Assembly: GCF_051628905.1 (NCBI RefSeq)
Contig: NZ_CP157575.1
Span: 1,736,001-1,800,000, forward strand
Length of the DNA stretch: 64,000 bases
From: Asaia sp037151935
GTDB lineage: Bacteria > Pseudomonadota > Alphaproteobacteria > Acetobacterales > Acetobacteraceae
Direction: 5' to 3'
The notes below the pieces were generated by a model that was not told where the DNA came from, ran no database searches, and worked only from the letters and a program-made list of their open reading frames with translations. Shown here in pieces: positions 8,604 to 16,742 of this stretch; position 1 is the first letter of the stretch, and each line of letters opens with the position of its first letter. A program made the translations under genes and the position numbers.

Positions 8604-9962
8604 GTGACTTCTTCCCCTCTCTCCTCCTGGCTGGATCGCCGTTTCAAGATCGTACAGAGAGGCTCGACGGTTCAGCGTGAAATCCTGGCAGGCCTCACCA
8701 CCTTTGGTGCGATGGCCTATATCATGGCGGTCAACCCGGCCATCATGGCCAAGGCAGGGCTTGCCTCGCATGACATGATCATGACGACCATAGCCGCCGC
8801 CGTCTGCGGCACGCTGCTCATGGCGCTCTTCGCCAACATGCCCATCGCCCTGGCCCCGGCCATGAGCAGCAATGCCATCTTCGCGCAGATCGTCGTCAAC
8901 CAGATGCATGTCGATGTGCGCACGGCTTTCACCATCGTTCTGCTCGGGGGTGTCGCCTTTACCGCCCTTTCCGTCACGAAATTGCGGCACAAGATCATCC
9001 AGGCCTTTCCCGAGCCTATCGTGCTAGGTATTCAGGTCGCCATCGGCATTTTCATCGCCCGCATCGGCATGGTGACGGGCAATCTTGCCGTCGCGGCACC
9101 TGACGGTTTCCATTTCGGCAGCCTGAGCGACCCTTCTGCGTTACTCACCCTTTTCGGCCTTTTCCTTGCCGGGGTGTTTATCGTACTGCGCGTTCCGGCA
9201 GGGATGCTGATCGCCATTCTGGCCGTCACGCTGGTTAGCCTGTTCGTTCACAAGAACGGCCATCCGGTGGCCAGTCTACCGCAGCATGTCGTGGAGTGGC
9301 CTCATTACCCGACCCATCTGCTGTTTCCTTTCAATTTCGGCGATTTCTTCTCGCATCTGGAATTGTTGCTGCCGATCACACTCTATTTCCTGATCAGCGA
9401 TTTCTTCGATGCCACCGGCACGATGTACAGCGTTGCCAACCGGGCTCGCCTGACGAAGCCCGACGGCACCACCCTTCTCGGACGCGCTGCCTTCGCTGCC
9501 GATGGTTCGGCCAGCATCATCGGCTCGGCGCTGGGCACCAGCACCGTCTCGGCCTATGTCGAGAGTCTGGTAGGCGTCGAAGCCGGTGGCAGAACGGGGC
9601 TGACCGCACTCATCGTCGCCCTGCTTTTTGCGGCATCGTCCGTACTATGGCCGCTCATCGTCATGATCCCGCCGGAAGCCACAGCGCCGGTGCTCATTCT
9701 CGTCGGGCTCTCCATGCTCTCAGCGCTAGGTCAGGCTGCCAATGGCTCGCAGGAAGCGCTTCTCACACCAGCTTTCATGCTTCTGATTGCCGTTCTGACG
9801 GGCAATTTCATGATCAGCCTCGCCCTCGGCCTTCTTTTCTACTCCCTGATGCTGCTCGTCACCCGACAGTTCGTCAGACTGACGCCGATGGTTCTGGGTC
9901 TCGATGCCGTGTTCCTCTTCTATCTCTTCCTGGTCAGCCAGACCGGGCTCGGACAGGGCTGA
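8604..9962 (+). CDS. NCS2 family purine permease (AzgA-like)
   Basis: 452 aa integral membrane protein starting at GTG 8604 with CGGAG about 11 bases upstream. The N-terminus LAGLTTFGAMAYIMAVNP and the later stretch ISDFFDATGTMYSVANRA are typical of the AzgA branch of the nucleobase-cation symporter 2 family, which imports adenine, guanine or hypoxanthine with protons. The rest is a series of hydrophobic helices consistent with 12-14 segments. Substrate choice within the family is inference. It follows the NPP-like phosphodiesterase, which could supply nucleoside or base products, but the 96-bp gap does not prove an operon. Confidence 0.88.
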   Translation: MTSSPLSSWLDRRFKIVQRGSTVQREILAGLTTFGAMAYIMAVNPAIMAKAGLASHDMIMTTIAAAVCGTLLMALFANMPIALAPAMSSNAIFAQIVVNQMHVDVRTAFTIVLLGGVAFTALSVTKLRHKIIQAFPEPIVLGIQVAIGIFIARIGMVTGNLAVAAPDGFHFGSLSDPSALLTLFGLFLAGVFIVLRVPAGMLIAILAVTLVSLFVHKNGHPVASLPQHVVEWPHYPTHLLFPFNFGDFFSHLELLLPITLYFLISDFFDATGTMYSVANRARLTKPDGTTLLGRAAFAADGSASIIGSALGTSTVSAYVESLVGVEAGGRTGLTALIVALLFAASSVLWPLIVMIPPEATAPVLILVGLSMLSALGQAANGSQEALLTPAFMLLIAVLTGNFMISLALGLLFYSLMLLVTRQFVRLTPMVLGLDAVFLFYLFLVSQTGLGQG

Positions 9963-10048
9963 ACCTCCCCCAAAAAGGGTGTGATCGTCATGTTGTGAAG
10001 GGCGCACTCGGTAACGACAGCAGTAAAGGGTCGTTGACATAGGCAAGC

Positions 10049-10072
10049 AAGGATTCCCGGCCTGGAATCCTT
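10049..10072 (+). repeat. 9-bp inverted repeat downstream of the NCS2 permease
   Basis: AAGGATTCC at 10049-10057 and GGAATCCTT at 10064-10072 are perfect complements around a 6-base loop. No T-run follows. It overlaps the start of the broken amidohydrolase frame and may be a weak terminator for the permease gene. Confidence 0.4.
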
Positions 10073-10760
10073 CATCAAGAGAAAGAGGCTTGCCACCGTT
10101 TCATCCCTTCTGAACGATCTCGCGCCGCTCAGGGACGAGTTCATCGCACTCCGTCACGATCTGCACACTCATCCCAAACTCGGCTTCACCGAGAAGCGCA
10201 CAAGCGATCTGGTCGCCTCAAAACTGGAAGAATAGGGCTATGCCATCGAGCGCGGATTTGGCGGCACGGGTCTGGTCGCTACCCTGCGCAATGGCAGCAG
10301 CAAGAAGATCATCGGGCTGCGGGCCGAAATGGATGCGCTGCCGATTGTCGAGACGACCGGCCTCTCCTGGAGAAGTGCGCAGACTGGTGCTAGGCCGCAT
10401 CGCTGATATCGCGACGAACACGGCGGCAGCCTTCGAGTGCCGGCCCTCACCGAGCATCAGAATGGCAGCCCGATTCTGGTCAATGGCGCCCAGGCCATCG
10501 ATTTCGTCCGTGAGACGGCCGCTGAGATCGTTGGGGCCGATCATTGTCATGACAGCCCTCCCTTCATGGGGAGCGAGGATTTCGCCTTCATGCTTCAGGC
10601 CCATCCCAATGGTTGCTACTGGTTCGTCGGCAATGGCACCGAAGGATGCAACGGCACGCCGCTGCATAATGGCGGGTTCGATTTCAACGATGCGAACATC
10701 ATCCCAGGCGCGGCACTTTTCGTCGGACTGGTAGAAAAATATCTCGCCCCGCCTCGCTGA
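10062..10760 (+). pseudogene. M20 family amidohydrolase (hippurate hydrolase-like), degraded
   Basis: In one frame the N-terminal part reads LNDLAPLRDEFIALRHDLHTHP, then is stopped by TAG at 10233-10235. It continues as GYAIERGFGGTGLVATLRNG and IIGLRAEMDALPI, the usual N-terminal zinc-site region. After about 10375 the catalytic middle is missing: there is no MHACGHDGH-type motif. A RIADIATNTAAAFE segment appears in another frame, and from about 10437 the first frame resumes with a typical C-terminus (SPPFMGSEDFAFML, NGTEGCNGTPLHN, LFVGLVEKYL). The gene therefore has a premature stop, an internal deletion of roughly 200 codons and a frameshift, and cannot make an active enzyme. Confidence 0.85.
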
Positions 10761-11259
10761 GACCGCTTGATCCAATGCCTTCGATATGAGGGGCGTATCG
10801 TCCCGCCAGGAACGACTACAGCTTCGGGCAGGGCGCGCCTTCAGCGGATGAAGTGAGACCTCACGCAGGTAGACCAACCCGGTTCCGGCCTAGGTGGCCT
10901 AGCGGCGAGCAGTGCCCTGAGCTGCAATTGCGGGCCGCGCCTATCTGCGCCTCCCGCCTTCACGCAAGGATGAATAAAAAAGACAAAGATAAACTTATTA
11001 TATTTTCTAATTTAAAGTCTCTGCCTATTTTTGGACAAAGTATTATCGTCCATAATAGGTGTGATACCGGGAGCGTGATGCAAAACTTCCCCGGTATCAC
11101 ACCTGCTTTACGGATATTTTCGAAAATTTCACCGTGTAGAACACGGCTTCCGTGTTTCGGCAGCCTGCCTCGTCTGCGCAGCCGCGCATCACCTGGCGCA
11201 CAGGCCGGAAAATCCCCGCCTGACGGCTTGCGGGCCTTTCCTTGCTCGACTGGTTGAAT
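10761..11259. other. Gene-free interval with AT-rich patch and hairpins
   Basis: No convincing gene is seen; the open frame across it (10853-11257) has no family features. The part from about 10965 to 11125 is clearly AT-richer than its surroundings and holds the two adjacent inverted repeats described separately. A further 7-bp hairpin with a 3-base loop lies at 11140-11156. The interval separates the amidohydrolase relic from the end of the convergent hpnG gene and may be the scar of a lost element. Confidence 0.5.
11041..11104. repeat. Adjacent strong hairpins: 6-bp and 15-bp perfect stems
   Basis: TATTAT at 11041-11046 pairs with ATAATA at 11052-11057. Immediately beside it, 11057-11071 (AGGTGTGATACCGGG) is the exact reverse complement of 11090-11104, with an 18-base loop. 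No T-tract follows on the plus strand. It may be a regulatory RNA structure, a protein-binding site, or the end of a decayed mobile element. Confidence 0.6.
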
Positions 11260-11889
11260 TCAGGCCGATCGCTTCAGGAAAAGGGCCATTTCATCGCGCG
11301 CTGCCTTGGCATCGCGACCAAGGGCGATCAAATCGCTGATCTGGCCCGGCTGACGCATGAGACTGCGCATCAGTTTAAAAGGCGATATCCGCCCCTCAGC
11401 CAGCACATCACGCGCAGCAGGAGGCAGATCACGTTTCGAATCGTCGCAGACGACACGCAGAACTGCGAAGGGCAGGCCAGTACTAGCCACAAATCCGCTC
11501 TCCATGTCGACAGCCAGACATCCGGTCTGAGCGTGAAGGGCGCTTTTATCGGCTGCCGTCGCTACGAGCCCGTCGCTATGCAGCATACCACCATGCAAGA
11601 CGCCCGGCTGCCCTACGCCGAAGTCGCGAGAGAGCGCGGCATCGGTCTTGATGGGCGAACCGTTCACCAGCACCCATTGCGGAATGATGAGGGCACCCGG
11701 CATTAGATCGGGCGCCAGTCCAGCGGCGCAGCCGAAAGACAAAAGACTGGTTGCCCCGTTTTTCAGAAGGCGCTCGATCGCTGCCTGCGCGCCCGCCGCG
11801 TTAGCGCCGCTGATCGCTACGGGCGCATCGGGGCAACGCGCCCGTATCAGGCGCGCCTCGGCTTTCAGACCGACGAGAATGCCGAGCAT
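11260..11889 (-). CDS. hpnG: Hopanoid-associated phosphorylase/nucleosidase HpnG
   Basis: 209 aa, a short purine-nucleoside-phosphorylase-fold protein. The FGCAAGL stretch, the GGMLHSDG stretch and the VDMESG motif are the active-site features of the MTA/SAH nucleosidase-like fold. HpnG removes adenine from adenosylhopane on the way to ribosylhopane and bacteriohopanetetrol. Its ATG follows the shc stop codon after a single base, so translation is likely coupled. Position at the end of hpnD-hpnE-shc-hpnG supports the call. Confidence 0.9.
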   Translation of the reverse strand: MLGILVGLKAEARLIRARCPDAPVAISGANAAGAQAAIERLLKNGATSLLSFGCAAGLAPDLMPGALIIPQWVLVNGSPIKTDAALSRDFGVGQPGVLHGGMLHSDGLVATAADKSALHAQTGCLAVDMESGFVASTGLPFAVLRVVCDDSKRDLPPAARDVLAEGRISPFKLMRSLMRQPGQISDLIALGRDAKAARDEMALFLKRSA

Positions 11890-11890
11890 A

Positions 11891-13873
11891 TCAGAAACCG
11901 TGCTCGACCCGGCCCGAATTGCTCAGTCCAAGATTGCGGAACCGCGATAGCGCCATGAGCGGGAAGAACTGCTTGTAGCCGTGATAGCGCAGATAAAAGA
12001 CCTTAGGGAAACCGACCGCGTTATATGGCTTTTCCTGCCATTCGCCTTTTTCGTCCTGCTGCGAGACCAGATAGGAAATGCCGCGCTGAACGGCCTTGCC
12101 ATCACGCTGCCCCACGGCCATCAGGCCCAGAACCGCCCAGGCGGTCTGGGTTGGCAGGCTCATATCGTACTCGCCCGGCGCTGCGCCTTCGTAAGAGGCG
12201 CAATCTTCGCCCCAACCGCCATCCTCTCGCTGCTTGCTCTCGAGCCACTCGACAGCGCGAAGCACCGCCGGATCGTCATGTGGCACACCGGCAATATTGA
12301 AGGCACAAAGCGCAGACCAGGTGCCATAGATGTAGTTCGTGCCCCAACGCCCGAACCAGCATCCCTCAGCCTCCTGCTCGCGACGCAGATAGTCCAGGCC
12401 ACGCTCGATTACGGGACGATCCTCAGCAAAACCCAGCTCACACAGGAAGGAGACGCAGCGCGCCGAAACGTCAGCAGTCGGCGGGTCAAGCAGCGCGCCA
12501 TGATCGGCGAAGGGAATATGATTAAGCGCCTCGAGATCGTTATCGATATCGAAAGCACCCCAGCCGCCATTTGTGCTCTGCATCCCGATAATCCACTCGC
12601 GAGCGCGTGAAATGGCTTCGCGATTGCCTTCGGGGTCCTCGCGATTGAGCAGCATACCGACCACCGCCGTGTCATCCACGTCGGGATAGTAATCGTTTTC
12701 GTACTGGAAAGCCCAGCCACCGGGCCGCACATCGGGGCAATTGATGGCCCAGTCGCCCTTGACGTTCAGAATCTGGCGCTGGCGCAGCCATTCCATGCTG
12801 CGCTGAAGGCGCTCGCGTGTTTCCTTCGGACGCGTGGCGTCGGGACCCGAAGCTGCCTCTGCCATGGCGATGCCGGAAAGCCCCGTATCCCAGACAGGCG
12901 ATACGCAAGGCTGGCAGTAGGTCTCATCCTCTTTCTGGACGAGAAGCTCCTGAATACCCTTCCAGGCCAGTTCGACGCGCGGGTCGTTATCGGGCACGCC
13001 CAGCTCGCGATACATCATCACGACATTGGCCATGGCCGGGTAAATTGCGCCGAGTCCCCCCTCGCCGAGCCGCGGTTCGATGAAATCGATTGCCGCCTTG
13101 ACCGCTTTCTTGCGCAAAGCAGGCGGAAAACGCGGCTCGATAGGGCGCAGCATCATATCGACCTGCTTGAATACGCGCCCCCAGATCGAACGGTACGGCC
13201 CTCGAATCCAGTCCTTTACCTCTTCAGGCGGGGTAACGAAGAGTTCCTGGATGTGAATGTTGCGCGGGTTGATGGCGCGCGGTTCGAGCGTACGCAGCAC
13301 CAGCAGTGGCGCTACCACGCAGCGCGACCAGTAGGACATGTTCCACATCGAGAACACGGCTGCCTTGGGCATGAGCATCAGCTCGACAGGCATGACCGGC
13401 GTAGCACGCCAAGGCACTTCACCAAACAGCGCCATCTGGATACGGGTAAACACGTTCGTCCGCGCCGCACCACCACGATCGAGAATGGCCTCTCGCGCGC
13501 GCTTCATGTGCGGCGCCTCGATGTCGTCACCAATCGCCTTGAGCGCAAAATAGGCCTTCACCGAGGCGGAAAGATCGAACCCGCCATCATGGTAGAGAGC
13601 CCAGCCGCCATGCGACCCCTGAGTACGACGCAGATAGACGCCGATGCGCGCCTGCTTCTCATCGTCAATCCGGTCGAGATAATGCTCGAGCAGGACGTAT
13701 TCGGCAGGAATGGTCGCATCGGCTTCAAGCTCGAACACCCAGTGGCCATCGTCATTCTGCCTGTTGGCAAGCGCGGCATGGGCGGAATCGATAGCCTGAC
13801 GCACCTGGCCTATATCCGCCTCAGCCGGAATTCCGGTCTCATGGCGCTCCAGAACGTCGGAATAGATCAACAT
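11891..13873 (-). CDS. shc: Squalene-hopene cyclase
   Basis: 660 aa, full length for the bacterial enzyme. The catalytic acid motif DVDD is at residues 398-401 (in YYPDVDDTAV), where the enzyme protonates squalene to start the pentacyclic ring cascade. Several QW motifs are visible: QGSHGGW, VRPGGWAF, QSTNGGWGAF, GCWFGRWG, QREDGGWG and QDEKGEW. It is a monotopic inner-membrane enzyme that makes hopene and diplopterol. The gene lies 37 bp downstream of hpnE and directly upstream of hpnG. It is also called hpnF. Confidence 0.97.
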   Translation of the reverse strand: MLIYSDVLERHETGIPAEADIGQVRQAIDSAHAALANRQNDDGHWVFELEADATIPAEYVLLEHYLDRIDDEKQARIGVYLRRTQGSHGGWALYHDGGFDLSASVKAYFALKAIGDDIEAPHMKRAREAILDRGGAARTNVFTRIQMALFGEVPWRATPVMPVELMLMPKAAVFSMWNMSYWSRCVVAPLLVLRTLEPRAINPRNIHIQELFVTPPEEVKDWIRGPYRSIWGRVFKQVDMMLRPIEPRFPPALRKKAVKAAIDFIEPRLGEGGLGAIYPAMANVVMMYRELGVPDNDPRVELAWKGIQELLVQKEDETYCQPCVSPVWDTGLSGIAMAEAASGPDATRPKETRERLQRSMEWLRQRQILNVKGDWAINCPDVRPGGWAFQYENDYYPDVDDTAVVGMLLNREDPEGNREAISRAREWIIGMQSTNGGWGAFDIDNDLEALNHIPFADHGALLDPPTADVSARCVSFLCELGFAEDRPVIERGLDYLRREQEAEGCWFGRWGTNYIYGTWSALCAFNIAGVPHDDPAVLRAVEWLESKQREDGGWGEDCASYEGAAPGEYDMSLPTQTAWAVLGLMAVGQRDGKAVQRGISYLVSQQDEKGEWQEKPYNAVGFPKVFYLRYHGYKQFFPLMALSRFRNLGLSNSGRVEHGF

Positions 13874-13910
13874 TGCCCGCCCTTGTCCTTTCTACAACTC
13901 GATTTCGATA

Positions 13911-15197
13911 TCAGTGTGACAGACCCAGAGCCCTGATGGCCTCTGTGCCCGAGCGTATCGCCCCTTCGATTGTCGAAGGTAAACCCGTCTGGGTCCAGTC
14001 ACCGGCAAGCGCCAGATTATCCAGACCGGTCTTAGCCTGTGGCCTCAGCCGATCCTGCGCCGGTGTGGCAGCAAAGGTTGCCCGCTTTTCGCAGACGAGA
14101 CGCACAGGCGGCACCGTCTCGGGCAGAGTCTCGACCAGAACCGGCCCCACCGCCTGACGGATTTCCGACCAGATCGTGGCAATCAGCTCGTCATTATCGT
14201 GCGCAGCATAGCGATTTGCCGCGCTTACAGTCACGGAAAGAATCGCGCCCTTGAGATAGACCCATTCCGCCACACCACCAACGAGCCCCACAAATCCGAC
14301 CTTGCCCAACATACCACGCGCGGTGACAGGGGCTGGCAGGCGGTAATGGACGTTGATGATGCTCTCATATGCATCGGGCGCAGTGAAGCCGGACAGATGC
14401 GGTTCGAGCAAGGTGCGGGCCACGGGAGAAGGCGCTGCAAACACCACCTTGTCTTCCGGACCGAGAGCGATGGTCTCGCTGGCAGTTTTCAGCCCGACCA
14501 CGCGTCCACCCTGCACATCGAGCCCCGCGATACGCGTACCGCAATGAACTTCACCCTGAAGTCGCGTCAGATGGGCGATCGCCGGATCGACAAAACTCTC
14601 CGACAGCCCTTCCGCCGGGTACCAGGGACAGCAGGCGGCCCCGCCAAGGGCGAGGGTCTCTCGAACAATAGCAGCCAGAAGCGTGGCGCTTGCCGTTTCG
14701 AGCGGCGTGTTGAGCGCCGAGATCGCGAAGGGTTCCAGCAATCTATGGGTCAGCATCCCGTCACCCATGAAGGCACTGACCGTCTGATCCGGGCCAGCCT
14801 TGAGCAAACGCCCCAGAACCGCCAGCTCAGAGAGTTTCATACCCGGCACGCGACGACGCCGGGAAAACGCCCAGAATGGCACTCGTCCCTTCGATAGCTG
14901 AAGCGTCCATGCCGTATCGGTCGAGAGATCGAACCAGGGAAAAAGCGGCGCTCCGGGACCAGTCAGGGTTTTCTCAGCACCGATAAGACCGAGATAGCGA
15001 AAACTCGCCCTGTTGGCCGAAAGCAGAAGATGGTTGCCGTTATCGATACGCGCATCGAGCGCCTTGTCATAATAGGAGCGCGCCCGACCGCCGCAGGCGG
15101 GCCCTGCCTCGTAGATCGAGACGCGAGCGCGCCCGATGACGTCGACCGCAGCGGAAAGACCGGCCAGACCGCCGCCTATGATATGAACATGGGTCAT
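13911..15197 (-). CDS. hpnE: Hydroxysqualene dehydroxylase HpnE (FAD-dependent)
   Basis: 428 aa. The N-terminal dinucleotide-binding motif HIIGGGLAGLSAAV is followed by YEAGPACGGRARSY, the FAD-binding pattern of the amine-oxidase/phytoene-desaturase superfamily. The C-terminal LALAGDWTQTGLPSTIEGAIRSG is the second flavin-contact motif. In the HpnCDE route this enzyme reduces hydroxysqualene to squalene. It starts three bases after the hpnD stop, so the two are co-transcribed. Confidence 0.94.
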   Translation of the reverse strand: MTHVHIIGGGLAGLSAAVDVIGRARVSIYEAGPACGGRARSYYDKALDARIDNGNHLLLSANRASFRYLGLIGAEKTLTGPGAPLFPWFDLSTDTAWTLQLSKGRVPFWAFSRRRRVPGMKLSELAVLGRLLKAGPDQTVSAFMGDGMLTHRLLEPFAISALNTPLETASATLLAAIVRETLALGGAACCPWYPAEGLSESFVDPAIAHLTRLQGEVHCGTRIAGLDVQGGRVVGLKTASETIALGPEDKVVFAAPSPVARTLLEPHLSGFTAPDAYESIINVHYRLPAPVTARGMLGKVGFVGLVGGVAEWVYLKGAILSVTVSAANRYAAHDNDELIATIWSEIRQAVGPVLVETLPETVPPVRLVCEKRATFAATPAQDRLRPQAKTGLDNLALAGDWTQTGLPSTIEGAIRSGTEAIRALGLSH

Positions 15198-15200
15198 CTG

Positions 15201-16070
15201 TCAGCGATAATAGGCGAGAAGGGAGCGCAGGATACGGGCGGCCTTGCTGACCTTGACCGGCACATCCGGGTGACGCCAGCCACGGCGCAGCAGTGCGGTC
15301 AGGATCGGGCGGTACGAAGCCGCCATGATGCGCGCCGGACGCATCGCCACGGAGTCGCAGCGTTTCATGGCGAGGCGGGCATCGCGGAAATGATCGGCAG
15401 CGCGCGCCGCCAGAACGCGTGCCAGCGGGTCCAGCCCCAGCGCATAAAGCGCTTCCTGCGGGTCGAGCGGCACATCGTAGCGCACAAGCAATTCGCGCGG
15501 CAGGTACAGGCGTCCCCTATCGGCATCTTCCTGCACATCGCGCAGGATATTGGTGAGTTGCAGCGCCCGACCAAGATGATGTGCCACGCGATCGGCCTCG
15601 GGCGAGTTATCTCCGAAGACGCGCACCGAAAGCCGCCCCACGGCGGAGGCCACGCGATCACAATAAAGATCGAGCGTCGCCTCATCGGGAGCTACCACGG
15701 GGCCTGCGGCATCCATCGCCATACCATCGATGACGGCAGAGAAATCTTCCTTGCGCAGCGCATAACGGGTGATCGTGGCTACCAAGGCGCGGTCGAGCCC
15801 GTCCTGCGTCTCGCCTTCGTAAAGACGCTCGATACGCTTGTGCCAGTCCTTGAGCGCCTCGATGCGATCCGGCACCTGCACATCGCCATCGGCAATATCA
15901 TCCACCTCGCGGCAGAAAGCATAGACGGCAAACATGCCGTAACGCCGCTCCGGCGGCAGGATTTTCATTCCCTTGGCGAAAGACGTGCCAGCGCGGGTCA
16001 CAATGGCCTGAACATGTTCAAGATCGGCCGGGGCACAGCCCAGCACCGCTTCCTGTCGAAACCCGCTCAC
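15201..16070 (-). CDS. hpnD: Presqualene diphosphate synthase HpnD
   Basis: 289 aa of the squalene/phytoene synthase family. The two aspartate-rich magnesium sites are visible as REVDDIADGD and ILRDVQEDADRGRLYLP. HpnD joins two farnesyl diphosphates to presqualene diphosphate. It is the first gene of the hpnD-hpnE-shc-hpnG block and diverges from the cupin gene across a 124-bp interval. HpnD and HpnC are paralogues; the assignment here follows the neighbour hpnE and the family sequence patterns. Confidence 0.93.
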   Translation of the reverse strand: MSGFRQEAVLGCAPADLEHVQAIVTRAGTSFAKGMKILPPERRYGMFAVYAFCREVDDIADGDVQVPDRIEALKDWHKRIERLYEGETQDGLDRALVATITRYALRKEDFSAVIDGMAMDAAGPVVAPDEATLDLYCDRVASAVGRLSVRVFGDNSPEADRVAHHLGRALQLTNILRDVQEDADRGRLYLPRELLVRYDVPLDPQEALYALGLDPLARVLAARAADHFRDARLAMKRCDSVAMRPARIMAASYRPILTALLRRGWRHPDVPVKVSKAARILRSLLAYYR

Positions 16071-16194
16071 CGCTTCATCCCTGTATCATCCAAGAGCTGC
16101 GCCTTTTACCTGCAAAAAATCAAACAGCAAAATCCGCTCCTGACTATGGACGTTTTGCCCTTGTTCCCTCCCTTTTCACAGAAGGAAATTCCTG

Positions 16195-16650
16195 ATGAAA
16201 GTCACCCGCTCCCTGGCCCTCGCGTCACTCGCCCTCGGCCTTTACGCCAGCACGTCTGGGCCAGCACAAGCACAGGAGACAGCGACCGCCCATGCCGAGC
16301 ATCTGCTCAAGGCCGATCGTTCATGGAATGGCAAGCCCTACACGCGGTATCCGTCCGGCCAGCCCACGCTCATGATGATTCGTCTCACCATCCCGCCCCA
16401 CACGGCGCTACCCTGGCACACCCATCCCATTCCCAATGTCGGCTATGTGCTTCAGGGCCAGCTCACGATACAGGACAAGGCAAGCGGCGCCAGCCACGTG
16501 TTTCATCAGGGCGATGCCTTTGCCGAGAGCATGGATGACGCCCATCGCGGCGTATCGGGCGACACGGCAACAGTCTTGCTTCTGACCTATGCTGGCGGCA
16601 ATAATCTTCCGACTTCGATCCCGCTCAAGGGTGAAAAGAACGAATACTGA
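16195..16650 (+). CDS. Exported cupin-domain protein
   Basis: 151 aa. The start has AAGGA nine bases upstream. A Sec signal peptide ends near residues 25-27 (PAQAQE), so the protein is periplasmic. The cupin core shows the metal-binding pattern PHTALPWHTHPIPNVGYVLQG (both His and the later residues of motif 1) followed by GDAFAE and AHRG of motif 2. Such small exported cupins bind a metal and often have unknown substrates. It precedes the Tat-exported aminotransferase by 92 bp on the same strand and lies inside the hopanoid gene region without an obvious link to hopanoid chemistry. Confidence 0.85.
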   Translation: MKVTRSLALASLALGLYASTSGPAQAQETATAHAEHLLKADRSWNGKPYTRYPSGQPTLMMIRLTIPPHTALPWHTHPIPNVGYVLQGQLTIQDKASGASHVFHQGDAFAESMDDAHRGVSGDTATVLLLTYAGGNNLPTSIPLKGEKNEY

Positions 16651-16682
16651 CAAAGGGCACGCAATTCCGCCTCGAAAATGAT

Positions 16683-16701
16683 TTGACATTCGAAACGAAT
16701 G
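16683..16701 (+). promoter_or_regulatory. TTGACA box overlapping a 6-bp inverted repeat
   Basis: TTGACA at 16683-16688 matches a sigma-70 -35 box. CATTCG at 16687-16692 and CGAATG at 16696-16701 form an inverted repeat overlapping it, 42 bp before the aminotransferase start. No clear -10 hexamer is visible at the right spacing, so this is only a candidate operator or promoter. Confidence 0.35.
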
Positions 16702-16742
16702 ACCGTCTCCTTGCCGGCATCTGACCCATCGGAGATAAGCTC

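Noticed and set aside
10853..11257. 134-codon frame beside the amidohydrolase relic
   Set aside because: It runs through the strong inverted repeats and changes composition abruptly; no domain or SD.
15030..16538. 502-codon open frame on the plus strand across hpnE/hpnD and the cupin gene
   Set aside because: It is the antisense shadow of hpnE and hpnD, with His/Arg-rich composition and no family motif.
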